Below, in pieces: positions 1 through 8,090 of a stretch of 64,000 nt of DNA. Made by a program: the position numbers and the translations under genes. The stretch lies in the NCBI RefSeq assembly GCF_000730425.1, contig NZ_CP008896.1, forward strand, positions 2,480,001 through 2,544,000, written 5' to 3'. The notes under the pieces are model-generated. The model ran no database searches. It was not told the DNA's origin and saw nothing but the letters and a program-made list of their open reading frames with translations. Source of the DNA: Pseudomonas fluorescens. GTDB taxonomy: Bacteria > Pseudomonadota > Gammaproteobacteria > Pseudomonadales > Pseudomonadaceae. The stretch's first letter is position 1, and each line of letters starts with the position of its first letter.

Positions 1-309
1 TTCCATTCCACCCGCTGGCTGAAACGCCAGTTCGTGGTACGCATGAACCACCCGCTCAGCGAGCGCGCATTGGCGCATATACAGACGGCATTCGCCGATC
101 TGCGGCTGAGTGATGACTTCCAGCAATCGGCCTATGGGGGCGAAGAACACGATGAAGCGCGCTTCAGCCATTTGACGCGGCTGGTGTTCAACTTCACCGG
201 CCGGAATCAGGGGCGGCTGCGGGAACTGGTGGATTACATCAACTTGCCGGAGAACTGGGCCCAAGCCCAAGGCAAAGCACAGCAACGGGTGACACCGGAA
301 CCGGCGTAA
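1..309 (+). CDS. C-terminal part of an unidentified protein
   Basis: The frame is open from the first base of the window and ends with TAA at 307-309, so only about 102 C-terminal residues are visible and the start lies outside. The fragment is soluble-looking and charged (for example ..SERALAHIQTAF.. and ..GRLRELVDYINL..) with no membrane segment. I do not recognise the family. It is followed at once by a strong hairpin terminator and faces recX tail to tail, so it is not part of the recA operon. Confidence 0.7.
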   Translation, partial: FHSTRWLKRQFVVRMNHPLSERALAHIQTAFADLRLSDDFQQSAYGGEEHDEARFSHLTRLVFNFTGRNQGRLRELVDYINLPENWAQAQGKAQQRVTPEPA

Positions 310-321
310 TGCCGTAAACGC

Positions 322-357
322 AAAAAAGGCCCGTTATTTTCATAGCGGGCCTTTTTT
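322..357. terminator. Rho-independent terminator, bidirectional
   Basis: An A-run, the stem AAGGCCCG/CGGGCCTT and a T-run make a symmetric hairpin immediately after the stop codon at 309. It can end transcripts from both sides (the left-hand gene and recX). Confidence 0.85.
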
Positions 358-373
358 ATAAACGCAAAATCCA

Positions 374-462
374 TGTAGGCGCTGGCTTGCCAGCGATAGC
401 GGTCTAACTATCACTGTATGGATACCTGACACACCGCCATCGCCGGCAAGCCGGCTCCTACA
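374..462. repeat. REPIN (two inverted REP sequences)
   Basis: TGTAGGCGCTGGCTTGCCAG.. at 374 and its diverged inverse ..GCCGGCAAGCCGGCTCCTAC at 440-460 flank a spacer of about 40 bp. This is the usual paired REP layout of fluorescent pseudomonads, lying in a tail-to-tail intergenic gap. Confidence 0.85.
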
Positions 463-478
463 ACGGCACGATCAGGTT

Positions 479-946
479 TCAGTCGTCCAGATCCCGGCCG
501 CTCAACAAACGGCTGATCATCTCCATCGAAAATCCGCGATAGCTCAAAAAACGCCCTTGCTTGGCACGCTCACGGGCATCAATCGGCAGATGGCCGGCAA
601 ATTTTCGGCGCCAGGTGTCTTCCAATTGCGTCTGCCAACTGATGCCACACTCACGCAGTGCCAGATCGATATCGGCGCGTTGCAAGCCACGCTGGCTCAG
701 CTCTTCACGAATCCGCGCCGGGCCGTAGCCCGAGCGCGCCCGATAGGAAACAAAACTTTCGAGATAACGGGCTTCGGAAAGCAGCCCCTCTTCCGTCAGG
801 CGGTCGAGGGCTGTTTCAACCATTTCGGGAGAAGCGCCACGCTGACGCAATTTGCGCGTCAACTCGACACGACCATGCTCGCGTCGTGCGAGCAGGTCCA
901 TTGCCGTACGCCGTACGGCAACCAACGTATCGAGTACAACTGTCAT
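479..946 (-). CDS. recX: Regulatory protein RecX
   Basis: RecX binds RecA filaments and restrains recombinase activity. The product is 155 residues, the usual length for Pseudomonas RecX, made of charged helical repeats (..[17 protein letters not shown].. near residue 22, ..[16 protein letters not shown].. near residue 72). It starts at ATG 946, 8 bp after the recA stop codon, so it is almost certainly cotranscribed with recA and induced with it. It ends at the REPIN/terminator region. Identification rests on both the sequence pattern and the fixed position after recA. Confidence 0.95.
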   Translation of the reverse strand: MTVVLDTLVAVRRTAMDLLARREHGRVELTRKLRQRGASPEMVETALDRLTEEGLLSEARYLESFVSYRARSGYGPARIREELSQRGLQRADIDLALRECGISWQTQLEDTWRRKFAGHLPIDARERAKQGRFLSYRGFSMEMISRLLSGRDLDD

Positions 947-954
947 CGTTGGAC

Positions 955-2013
955 TCAGCTATCAGCGTCAGCTTCTGCCATGTCATCAACAGGTTCGCGG
1001 TTGGCCGCAGCCTTGACGTCTGGCGCTGCGGTCAGCAGTTTGTCGCGAATCTGCTTCTCAAGGGTCGCCGCAATATCAGGATTGTCCTGCAGGAACTTGG
1101 CCGAGTTGGCCTTGCCCTGGCCAATCTTGCTGCCGTTGTAGGCATACCAGGCACCGGACTTCTCGACGAAGCCGTGCAGCACGCCCAGGTCGATCATCTC
1201 GCCGTTCAGGTAGATACCCTTGCCGTAGAGAATCTGGAACTCGGCCTGACGGAATGGTGGAGCCACCTTGTTCTTGACAACCTTGACGCGAGTTTCGCTA
1301 CCGACAACCTCGTCACCTTCCTTCACCGCGCCGGTACGACGGATGTCCAGGCGAACCGAAGCGTAGAACTTCAGCGCGTTACCACCGGTAGTGGTTTCCG
1401 GGCTGCCGAACATCACACCGATCTTCATCCGGATCTGGTTGATGAAGATCACCAGGCAGTTGGCGTTCTTGATGTTACCGGTGATTTTACGCAGGGCCTG
1501 GGACATGAGGCGGGCTTGCAGGCCGACGTGCATGTCGCCCATTTCGCCTTCGATCTCGGCCTTCGGTACCAATGCTGCCACGGAGTCGACCACGATCACG
1601 TCGATGGCGTTGGAGCGCACCAGCATGTCAGTGATTTCCAACGCTTGTTCACCGGTGTCCGGCTGCGAAACCAGCAGGTCGTCGACATTGACGCCCAGCT
1701 TGCCTGCGTATTCAGGATCCAGGGCGTGCTCGGCATCGACGAACGCGCAGGTGGCGCCCATTTTTTGGGCCTGGGCAATCACCGACAGGGTCAGGGTGGT
1801 TTTACCAGAAGATTCTGGACCGTAGATTTCAACGATACGGCCCTTTGGCAGGCCGCCAATGCCGAGCGCGATGTCCAGACCCAGAGAGCCAGTGGAAATA
1901 GCCGGGATCGCCTGACGGTCGTGATCGCCCATACGCATTACGGCACCCTTGCCGAATTGACGTTCGATCTGACCCAGGGCCGCAGCCAAGGCTTTCTTCT
2001 TGTTGTCGTCCAT
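955..2013 (-). CDS. recA: Recombinase RecA
   Basis: RecA is the strand-exchange ATPase and the co-protease that triggers LexA-family self-cleavage. The 352-residue product begins [15 protein letters not shown] and has the Walker A motif GPESSGKTT (near residue 68), the Walker B region [10 protein letters not shown] and loop L2 around ..[14 protein letters not shown]... I chose the start at 2013. An in-frame extension upstream to 2244 runs through the promoter and LexA box and is not coding. RecA activation is also the expected trigger for the LexA-like repressor of the neighbouring tailocin. Confidence 0.98.
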   Translation of the reverse strand: MDDNKKKALAAALGQIERQFGKGAVMRMGDHDRQAIPAISTGSLGLDIALGIGGLPKGRIVEIYGPESSGKTTLTLSVIAQAQKMGATCAFVDAEHALDPEYAGKLGVNVDDLLVSQPDTGEQALEITDMLVRSNAIDVIVVDSVAALVPKAEIEGEMGDMHVGLQARLMSQALRKITGNIKNANCLVIFINQIRMKIGVMFGSPETTTGGNALKFYASVRLDIRRTGAVKEGDEVVGSETRVKVVKNKVAPPFRQAEFQILYGKGIYLNGEMIDLGVLHGFVEKSGAWYAYNGSKIGQGKANSAKFLQDNPDIAATLEKQIRDKLLTAAPDVKAAANREPVDDMAEADADS

Positions 2014-2053
2014 TAAAGTCCTCACGTAATCAATAAGGCCTGACGGCCAACAC

Positions 2054-2069
2054 CTGTATAAGTAGACAG
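2054..2069 (-). promoter_or_regulatory. LexA box of recA
   Basis: The 16-mer CTGTATAAGTAGACAG fits the gammaproteobacterial SOS box CTG-N10-CAG and lies 41-56 bp upstream of the recA start, where LexA would cover the promoter. Confidence 0.85.
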
Positions 2070-2096
2070 TATTGTTCCATAAAGATCGGGGATCGC

Positions 2097-2597
2097 CTAC
2101 CCCTGATTTTCTATTTCTGCTGCAGCTCGTCGCAACAGCCCCTCTAATGCGGCCTTTACCGTTTGTCGGCGGACCTCGTCGCGGTTGCCGGGGAAGTGCT
2201 GGCACTCGGCTGTAACCTCTTCGCCTACCCCCCAGGCCAACCATACGGTGCCCACCGGCTTGTCCGCAGAACCGCCATCGGGCCCCGCGACACCGCTGAC
2301 CGCCACGGCAAACCGCGCCAGGCTTTTTTCCTGGGCGCCCCTGGCCATGGCCTCGACCACTTCACGGCTCACCGCGCCGACCTTGGGGAACAACCCTTCT
2401 GGCACATTCAACTGGCGCGTCTTCTGGCGATTGGAATACGTCACGTACCCGGCCTCGAACCAGGCCGAACTCCCGGGAATCCGCGTGATTGCTTCGGCAA
2501 TACCGCCACCGGTACAGGATTCGGCAGTGGTGACGTGGGCATTGAGCACCTGCAAACGCCGGCCAAGTTCAGCGGCGAGTTGGGTAATTTCCTTCAC
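2097..2597 (-). CDS. pncC: Nicotinamide-nucleotide amidase, CinA C-terminal family
   Basis: The enzyme deamidates NMN to nicotinate mononucleotide in pyridine-nucleotide recycling. The 166-residue protein is the stand-alone CinA C-terminal domain. It shows the family motifs TAESCTGGG (near residue 24), ..[15 protein letters not shown].. (near residue 42) and [11 protein letters not shown] (near residue 98). It starts with GTG at 2597, with GGAG 6 bases upstream. It ends before the recA promoter and keeps the usual pncC-recA-recX order. Its other side marks the border of the tailocin cluster. Confidence 0.95.
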   Translation of the reverse strand: MKEITQLAAELGRRLQVLNAHVTTAESCTGGGIAEAITRIPGSSAWFEAGYVTYSNRQKTRQLNVPEGLFPKVGAVSREVVEAMARGAQEKSLARFAVAVSGVAGPDGGSADKPVGTVWLAWGVGEEVTAECQHFPGNRDEVRRQTVKAALEGLLRRAAAEIENQG

Positions 2598-2678
2598 GGT
2601 CGTCTCCAGGAAAGTGCGGGGGTTTGCCTACCCTACAGGAGACTATCGGCCACGCAAGCTGCAGGCGTCTTCAACAGA

Positions 2679-3185
2679 TTACCGGGTGACGGCCCGAACA
2701 TAAGCCTGGCAGGCCCGCAACGCGATCAATCCATTATCGCCGGCATCGGTGATGCCGATAACTCGTTGAGCATGCGCCGGGTCAAGTCGGCCTCGCGGGG
2801 TTCCATGAACCACGCTGCGGGCGGTGGCGGTGGCTGGCATTGCGGGGCCACTGCCGGGGCCGACGGCGTCGAGAAGGACTGACAAGCGCACATCAGCAGT
2901 GGCCAGCCGGTCGCGCAAAGAAACCTGGTGACGCTGTGCATCGCTTAACTCCCGCGTGTGCTGTTGATCACTGGCGCGCAGCTGCCGCTCCAACGCCTGG
3001 CGCCTGTCTTGTTCGGCCCGGTATTCACCCAACGCCGCCTGGCTTTGCCGGTTGAGCCGTTCTGAAGACCGTGCCGCCTGACGCTCAAGCTCAAGGCCAT
3101 GGCGCCAGGCCTGGATCTGCCAACTGGCCGCCGCCGGGATGACGATCAACAGGGCAACACCCAGCGCCCGCCCGTTCAGCCACAT
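2679..3185 (-). CDS. Tailocin i-spanin (Rz-like)
   Basis: This is a predicted inner-membrane spanin subunit that, with the nested Rz1, joins inner and outer membranes for the last lysis step. The 168-residue product has one N-terminal membrane segment (..GVALLIVIPAAASW.., residues 7-21). A long charged coiled-coil follows (residues 25-105, rich in E, R, Q and A). I chose ATG 3185, which overlaps the endolysin by 10 bp. A start further upstream would put endolysin sequence in the wrong frame. The last lysis gene of the tailocin lies before pncC. Confidence 0.8.
   Translation of the reverse strand: MWLNGRALGVALLIVIPAAASWQIQAWRHGLELERQAARSSERLNRQSQAALGEYRAEQDRRQALERQLRASDQQHTRELSDAQRHQVSLRDRLATADVRLSVLLDAVGPGSGPAMPATATARSVVHGTPRGRLDPAHAQRVIGITDAGDNGLIALRACQAYVRAVTR
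2726..2941 (-). CDS. Tailocin o-spanin (Rz1-like lipoprotein) nested in Rz
   Basis: This 71-residue frame lies entirely inside the Rz gene in another frame. It has a basic N-terminus, a hydrophobic stretch and a lipobox-like LLMCAC near residues 15-20. A short proline-rich mature part follows (PPPPP near residue 38). That is the standard architecture of Rz1 outer-membrane lipoproteins, and embedding within Rz is common in phages. The start is ATG at 2941. Two nearby cysteines (residues 18 and 20) leave the exact lipidation site open. Confidence 0.75.
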   Translation of the reverse strand: MHSVTRFLCATGWPLLMCACQSFSTPSAPAVAPQCQPPPPPAAWFMEPREADLTRRMLNELSASPMPAIMD

Positions 3186-3727
3186 AGCACCGCCCTCGCC
3201 TTCGCCCACAATTGCTGGCGATGCTCCAGCCCATTGAGGCCGCCATTGATCCGGCGAGTGATCGTGGTGAACTGGTCCTGATCCGCCAGTTCGTTCAAAC
3301 CATTGCTTTGCCAGAACCACGCGGCGGATTCGGCCGCCCATTGCGGTTGCTCCAGCAATTCAGGGAAATGCAACAGGCGCTCATCGCCAAACAGCGCCCG
3401 GCTACAGGCCAGGTAGTTGCGCCGCCCGGTAATCTGGATCAACCCACGGCCTCGGTATTTCTGGCCATCACCGTCGGCCTCGGGCGTGTTGCCCAGGCGT
3501 GCAGCCAAGGTGCCAGTGTCGTACTTGCCCAGGTATTGCTCGCCGCCCAGCTCACGCACGTAACGCAGATCGCCGGACTCGTGACCGACCTGAGCGATAA
3601 AGGCCGCCATGCGTTTGGGGGCGGTGATGTTGCGGTGGAGCATGGCGGCGTTCAGCGCCGAAATAAAAACGCCCGCTTGGGCGCGGGCGTTGGGCAGGAT
3701 CTGCTGCAGTTGCGTGAGTGTCATCAT
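3176..3727 (-). CDS. Tailocin endolysin, GH19 chitinase/lysozyme family
   Basis: It is predicted to cleave peptidoglycan so that finished particles are released. The 183-residue product shows GH19-type features: ..FIAQVGHESGDLRYVREL.. (catalytic-helix Glu near residue 51) and ..YRGRGLIQITGRRNY.. (near residue 90), plus a C-terminal ..ITRRINGGLNG... No signal peptide is visible, so export would depend on the holin. The start is ATG 3727 or the next ATG at 3724. It lies between the hub gene D and the spanins, in the same order as in R-pyocin clusters. Confidence 0.9.
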   Translation of the reverse strand: MMTLTQLQQILPNARAQAGVFISALNAAMLHRNITAPKRMAAFIAQVGHESGDLRYVRELGGEQYLGKYDTGTLAARLGNTPEADGDGQKYRGRGLIQITGRRNYLACSRALFGDERLLHFPELLEQPQWAAESAAWFWQSNGLNELADQDQFTTITRRINGGLNGLEHRQQLWAKARAVLCG

Positions 3728-3744
3728 CCTTGATCTCCAATGGC

Positions 3745-4755
3745 CTAAGAGGCCAATCCACGGGCCATGATCGAACTGCGATAGCCCGTTGTCGTGTCGC
3801 CTGTGTGGGTCACCTTGTCAATCGACCAGCGCCCCTGCATATACCCCGGCCAGGTTTCATCCAGCAGCAACAACCCTTCGGCGCACAGCAACGGGTTGCC
3901 CGGGCAATCGATGGCTATGCTCAGACCTTCCCGCCCAACCCGGCGCAACTCGCCCTCGGCCACTGACCGTGCTTCGGTTTCGCTCTGGCAGCGCTGGCGC
4001 AAGGTCTTGAACGGTGCGATTCCCACCTCGACCACACGCTGGCCAGAGGCTGCGCCATCCCACCAACTGACACGGCAACCCTGATATTTGGCCCGCGCGC
4101 TTTCATCGATGCGGGCGCTGATAAATGCCTGCTCACCGGGCCGATTGTCATGGGTTACCGACAACCGCACATCTGGCAGTTGCTGGCCCGACAGCGACTT
4201 GACCTGACCGCTTTGCGCCAGCACATACAGCTCGTTGACCGGCTTGGTCACCGCGTTGTAGCGCCCGGCCAGACGGGTGATAAAGCCCATGTCGGTCTCG
4301 TTGGACTGGTCGATATGATCAATCGCAATCCCATCCAGTGTCGGCGCCACCCTCGGTGAAAACCCGTGCCGCGTGGCCAGTTGGCGAAACAGCGCGCCGA
4401 GGGTCGTGGGGCCATGGCTGGCGGAGCGGCGCTGGCGGTAGCCACTCTGGTCCGCCACGCTGAACGGCGCTGCCGTGGCCACCAACGCCAGGCGCATGGG
4501 AAACAGATAAGGCGTGCGCTGGGTGATCACAAATTCGCCTTTTTCCACCAGCCCCGACTCACGATAACCCATACGCAAACCGATCTTGGCCCCCAGGCTC
4601 GGCAGGCCTTCCAGGCCCTCGATATTGAGGGTCAGTTCCAGGCGGTCGGATTCGATACCCGCCGCGTCGGTGTGTTTCCATTGCATCAGCCGCGGGTTGA
4701 TCAATGCCGCGTTGGCACCATAGATCTCCACGACCGGGGTAAATCCCATTGCCAT
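3745..4755 (-). CDS. Tailocin baseplate hub, P2 gpD-like
   Basis: This is a homolog of phage P2 gpD/gp27-type hub proteins, which form the central baseplate ring under the tube. The 336-residue product begins MAMGFTPVVEIYG and contains the family pattern ..TLGALFRQLATRHGFSPRV.. and ..QSNETDMGFITRLAGRYNAV... It sits 9 bp after gene X and 17 bp before the endolysin, so it is part of the late tail operon. There is no late-transcription control activity to infer, because the P2 helper context is missing. Confidence 0.92.
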   Translation of the reverse strand: MAMGFTPVVEIYGANAALINPRLMQWKHTDAAGIESDRLELTLNIEGLEGLPSLGAKIGLRMGYRESGLVEKGEFVITQRTPYLFPMRLALVATAAPFSVADQSGYRQRRSASHGPTTLGALFRQLATRHGFSPRVAPTLDGIAIDHIDQSNETDMGFITRLAGRYNAVTKPVNELYVLAQSGQVKSLSGQQLPDVRLSVTHDNRPGEQAFISARIDESARAKYQGCRVSWWDGAASGQRVVEVGIAPFKTLRQRCQSETEARSVAEGELRRVGREGLSIAIDCPGNPLLCAEGLLLLDETWPGYMQGRWSIDKVTHTGDTTTGYRSSIMARGLAS

Positions 4756-4764
4756 GCTGCCTCC

Positions 4765-4977
4765 TTAATCCCAGGCCGAAACCGGCCTTGCAATGCCGGT
4801 TTGCGCGTCCATTTCGGGCACGATCACCCAGACGTCCGCCGACAACACCGGGCCGTGCTCGGCAAGCCCGGGGTTCAAGCGCCAGAGGGTTTCTTCGGCC
4901 GCATCATCGCAACGCCCCAGCTCGCGGTAGAGCAGCAGGTTGACCGAATCACCGGCAATACTTCGCACTCTACGCAT
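4765..4977 (-). CDS. Tailocin tail protein X, LysM-like
   Basis: The 70-residue product resembles P2 gpX, a small LysM-like protein needed for tail completion. The motif ..DSVNLLLYRELG.. and ..ETLWRLNPGLAEHGPVL..G/VWVIVPE fits the LysM fold of this family. ATG at 4977 overlaps the end of gene U by 8 bp, indicating translational coupling in the order U-X-D. Confidence 0.9.
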   Translation of the reverse strand: MRRVRSIAGDSVNLLLYRELGRCDDAAEETLWRLNPGLAEHGPVLSADVWVIVPEMDAQTGIARPVSAWD

Positions 4978-5353
4978 TGATAAATTCCTCCAGCACCAGA
5001 GACCACTTGATCACCATGGCGGTGCCGTCATCGATCACATTGGCCTGGCTTTCCGTGAGCGCAGTGATGCGCCACAGCCCCCAGTTGCGACCGATGCCAT
5101 CGACCAGCGGCAGCGGCGCCCGTGCATCCTGCAGGGCACGCAATTGGTCCAGACGCTGCATGCCAACGGCCGCCATGGCTGTGCCGGCGAAGGTCAGTTT
5201 TTCCAGCTTCTGGCCGTTCTGCCGCGACTGGGGCTTGCTGGCAATAATCTCCAGTTCGCCCCAGCCACCATCACTGCTGCGCTGGAGCGTGGAATAGGCG
5301 ATTCCTCGGGACAACCCGAAAATAAAGTCGCCCAGCACCATCTGCTGTCGCAT
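4970..5353 (-). CDS. Tailocin tail protein U
   Basis: This is a P2 gpU-like tail terminator/completion protein. The 127-residue product starts MRQQMVLGDFIFGLSRG, the characteristic gpU opening (..MLGxFxF..), and contains ..GKLEKLTFAGTA-type sequence near residue 50. The start codon overlaps the tape-measure stop (TAATG), so the two are coupled. In phages this protein caps the growing tail. In a tailocin without a head it would close the distal tube. Confidence 0.9.
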   Translation of the reverse strand: MRQQMVLGDFIFGLSRGIAYSTLQRSSDGGWGELEIIASKPQSRQNGQKLEKLTFAGTAMAAVGMQRLDQLRALQDARAPLPLVDGIGRNWGLWRITALTESQANVIDDGTAMVIKWSLVLEEFINA

Positions 5354-6708
5354 TAATCACCTCCATCGGTCAGTGCCGCGTTACGCCGAACCGCCAGTGA
5401 GTCGGTGAGCATCGGCACGCATTGGTTTTGCAGGCTTTGCAGGACCCGGTCGACCACCTGCTGGGCGTCTGCCGGGTTGACGCCGGTGATCTGGATGCTC
5501 GGTGCCAGGGTGACCTGGACGTTATCGGAACGGGCGTTGGTGAGTTCCTTGCTCACCGCATCGGGGGATGGCAGGCGATCACTGGGGCCGAACAGTTTTT
5601 CCCCGAGCCAGCTACCGCCCTCGCCGCCCAACAGGCCGCCGATGACACCGCCCACCGCCGTACCGACGCCAGGGAACACCAGGGTGCCAAGGGCCGCCCC
5701 GGCAGAGGCGCCGGCCCAGGCACCACCGGCGGTACCGAGGCCGCCGCCGACGGCTTGCCTGTCACCCCTGCGCACGCCCTGGACGATGCTGATGGCAGCG
5801 TCGGCGTAGCGTAATGGCGCCAACGTGCGGGCACCGATGGTTCCCAGCCGGGTCAGGGTGGGGCTCAGGCGGGAGGCTGACGCCTTGCGCAGGCCGAGGG
5901 CTGACGCCCCCTTCAATCTCAACGCCTTGCCCGTGCTCAATGCACGGGTGGATAGCCTTCGCAGGCTCGGGCCTACAGAAGGAACCCTTGCCTGTAACCC
6001 CGTTTTCAGGCCGTCAAATGCTTTGCCTGCCCGCTCCCCCAGGCCCCTCATGATTGCCATGGGCCCGTTGGTGCTTCTGCCGGAACCGGCGCTTTTTCTC
6101 GGCACCGGCGGGCTTGACCGGCCAGTGCCCTTTTGCCTCGCGGTTTTTTTCGGCGCGTATCGGGCCCGCCCAGTCAATGGTGCCTTGGCGCCAGGGCAGC
6201 AGCAGTCCTTGCTGTCGTCCCTGAACAATTGCCCCACATAGGGCAACCTGCCCAGCGTCGCATCGACCACCTTGCCTGACACCCGGCTCTTGACCGTATC
6301 GAGCAAGCTCTCCGCCCCCCATTTGGAACTCTTGCTCAACCAGGACTCAGCCGCCGAGACCTTGTCTTCGGGCGCTGCCTTCGGCGCTTCGGCAGTGGCC
6401 TCACCGGCCTTGGCGCCCAGCGGCCCAGCCGCGATAAACAGGGTGCCATTAAGGGTCTCCAGGCTCTCACGCAACCGCACCTGTTCCTCGGTCAAGGCTT
6501 GGATATGCAGGCTGGCGTTGGCCAGTGCCAGGCTCAGCCCAGACGGCGGCTCTGTCGCTACGCCCACACTGGGCGCATCCACCCGATTTTCGTCCTGCGC
6601 TTGCAGCAAGGCCGGCAGTTGCGAGACGCCCGTTTCGGCCAGGCCGGGAAAGGTCATCCAGCGTTTATCTTCATCGGCGAGCTTGAGCGTATATCGAACG
6701 TCTTGCAT
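5353..6708 (-). CDS. Tailocin tape-measure protein
   Basis: This protein sets tail length and probably escorts peptidoglycan contact. The 451-residue product has an N-terminal helical, charged part (residues 1-150), a basic central region and a long Ala/Gly-rich hydrophobic stretch (residues 300-385). It ends in ..IQITGVNPADAQQVVDRVL... The position between the E/E' chaperone pair and gene U is diagnostic. It is short for a contractile tail, and it carries a CCC cluster near residue 170 (..DSKDCCCPGAK..) that I cannot explain. It starts at ATG 6708, 12 bp after the frameshifted upstream frame ends. Confidence 0.88.
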   Translation of the reverse strand: MQDVRYTLKLADEDKRWMTFPGLAETGVSQLPALLQAQDENRVDAPSVGVATEPPSGLSLALANASLHIQALTEEQVRLRESLETLNGTLFIAAGPLGAKAGEATAEAPKAAPEDKVSAAESWLSKSSKWGAESLLDTVKSRVSGKVVDATLGRLPYVGQLFRDDSKDCCCPGAKAPLTGRARYAPKKTARQKGTGRSSPPVPRKSAGSGRSTNGPMAIMRGLGERAGKAFDGLKTGLQARVPSVGPSLRRLSTRALSTGKALRLKGASALGLRKASASRLSPTLTRLGTIGARTLAPLRYADAAISIVQGVRRGDRQAVGGGLGTAGGAWAGASAGAALGTLVFPGVGTAVGGVIGGLLGGEGGSWLGEKLFGPSDRLPSPDAVSKELTNARSDNVQVTLAPSIQITGVNPADAQQVVDRVLQSLQNQCVPMLTDSLAVRRNAALTDGGD

Positions 6709-6720
6709 CTCGCTCTACTC

Positions 6721-6876
6721 CTATTTGACGCCAAGGCGATTGATCGCGATGTCGTAGCGGCGTAATGCTTTGGCGGCATTCCATTCGAGAATTTCCGCTT
6801 CGTTTACCGAGTAAACCAGCGGGACGATGTCGAGGATTACCTCGATGTCGCGCGGCGAAAGAAGTCCGCCGGTTTG
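6721..6876 (-). CDS. E' extension read by -1 frameshifting
   Basis: A 51-codon open frame has no start codon of its own. It is entered by a -1 shift at the slippery site at 6876-6882 and ends with TAG at 6721-6723. It encodes a plausible protein (..LLSPRDIEVILDIVPLVYSV.. then ..AKALRRYDIAINRLGVK). The gap between the E stop codon and the tape measure is otherwise unexplained. The combined E-E' product would be 227 residues. This arrangement matches the conserved E/E' or G/GT chaperone frameshift of tailed phages. Confidence 0.85.
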   Translation of the reverse strand, partial: QTGGLLSPRDIEVILDIVPLVYSVNEAEILEWNAAKALRRYDIAINRLGVK

Positions 6877-7403
6877 TTTAAAAAATCGTCGATGCGCTCC
6901 TGCAGCTCCGTCCAGTCAGGTACGGTCAGGCCGTCCAGGTCGGGGATCATCAGGCCGGTGCAATGGGAGGTGATGAACTCGGCGCGCTCTTTGTTGGTGG
7001 CGAGTTTTTTCATCACTTTGGTGGCGCGCAGGGCAGGCATTTCCAGGGTCAGGCTGGTCAGCACGCGGCCAGCCACTTCCAGCGGCAGCAGCAGTTGCAC
7101 CTCCTCGCCGGGCTCGGTGGAACCTTCCAGGAAGAACGAGGCCGGGCGCGTCGACAGGTCGTGCACGTACTGGACAATGCTCACGTAGTCCGGGCGCTTG
7201 AGTTGGTCGAGCTCTTTTTCCGAAAAGCCGGTGGCCAGCTTGGCCAGCTCGAAGAATTGGTCGTCCTCATCATCGCCCGCGCGGGCCAGGGCCTGCTTTT
7301 GCGGGGCGTAGAACAAAGGTTTGAGTTGGATCTGCTCGATCGCTGCACCGCTGTCGGCGGTGATCGGCGACAGCAGGATATGCAGGGGTGGCTTCCAGGC
7401 CAT
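6837..7403 (-). CDS. Tailocin tail-assembly chaperone E with frameshift site
   Basis: This is the in-frame product of the gene before the tape measure, equivalent in position to P2 gpE. It is 188 residues, starting at ATG 7403 (MAWKPPLHILLSPI) with an AAGGA ribosome site. The codons GAT TTT TTA AAC at 6876-6887 contain two overlapping slippery heptamers, T TTT TTA and T TTA AAC, both in the correct register. A -1 slip there bypasses the stop codon at 6837. The chaperone and its longer form would coat the tape measure during assembly. Confidence 0.85.
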   Translation of the reverse strand: MAWKPPLHILLSPITADSGAAIEQIQLKPLFYAPQKQALARAGDDEDDQFFELAKLATGFSEKELDQLKRPDYVSIVQYVHDLSTRPASFFLEGSTEPGEEVQLLLPLEVAGRVLTSLTLEMPALRATKVMKKLATNKERAEFITSHCTGLMIPDLDGLTVPDWTELQERIDDFLNKPADFFRRATSR

Positions 7404-7453
7404 GGGCTGAATTCCTTGAGTAAAAATATTGAAGGCACTGCGGATCCGCCGTG

Positions 7454-7560
7454 GCACGGTCAATGTGGGAGCTGGCTTGCCTGCGATACAGACAACGCGG
7501 TCTTTCAGTTGAACAGAGGTGATGCAATCGCAGGCAAGCCAGCTCCCACATTGACCGTGC
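7454..7560. repeat. REPIN with 34-bp perfect arms inside the tailocin operon
   Basis: The arms 7454-7487 and 7527-7560 are perfect inverse copies (core TGGGAGCTGGCTTGCCTGCG) with a 39-bp spacer. The element sits between the tube gene and the chaperone gene E, in the direction of transcription, so every downstream message must cross a long hairpin. Confidence 0.95.
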
Positions 7561-7583
7561 CTATTTCAGATCGGTGAAAAGGC

Positions 7584-8090
7584 TTACGGCATCAAGACCG
7601 CGCGCCGGGCATCGCCGAGGATGTCGACGCCGTTGAGCACGAACTTCTGGGTGCGCACATCGATGTCGATCACCGGCACACCGTTATCCAGGCGGTGGTA
7701 GGTACGGCAGGACAGGTCCAGGGTGGTGGTGGCCTTGTCGCCCATCTTCAGCTTGGCTTCCTCCAGGGATTTAAGCTTGCCGCCGACGGTGTGGTAGGTG
7801 AAGTAGGTCTTGCCATCCTGATCCTGGCCCGCCTCGCGCACATTGAGCAGGATGTCTTCGCCCAAGCGCACGCCCAGGGCCAGCATGATTTCGGGACCGG
7901 CGCCTTGCAGCACCAATTTGGCGCTCAGTACCTTGGCGCTCTTGGCCATTTCTTCGGCGATAAAGCGCCCGCCGGCCATGGCTTCCATGTCGAACTCGAT
8001 CTTCGGCGGGGTGAACTCCTCGACGGTCGCCGACAACGGCAGGCCCTGGAGAGTGGCCGCAATGGCCTGTCTGACTCGGTTGGTAAACAT
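7584..8090 (-). CDS. Tailocin tube protein, P2 FII-like
   Basis: This is the inner-tube major subunit. Its 168 residues match the R-pyocin/P2 FII class (..NVREAGQDQDGKTYFTYHTVGGKLK.. around residue 85, ..TYHRLDNGVPVIDIDV.. near residue 135). The start codon overlaps the sheath stop (TAATG at 8088-8092), so sheath and tube are coupled and should be made in equal, high amounts. A REPIN follows 24 bp after its stop. Confidence 0.95.
   Translation of the reverse strand: MFTNRVRQAIAATLQGLPLSATVEEFTPPKIEFDMEAMAGGRFIAEEMAKSAKVLSAKLVLQGAGPEIMLALGVRLGEDILLNVREAGQDQDGKTYFTYHTVGGKLKSLEEAKLKMGDKATTTLDLSCRTYHRLDNGVPVIDIDVRTQKFVLNGVDILGDARRAVLMP

Noticed and set aside
2014..2244. Seventy-seven extra in-frame codons upstream of recA
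   Set aside because: They run through the LexA box and promoter. RecA is full length from ATG 2013.
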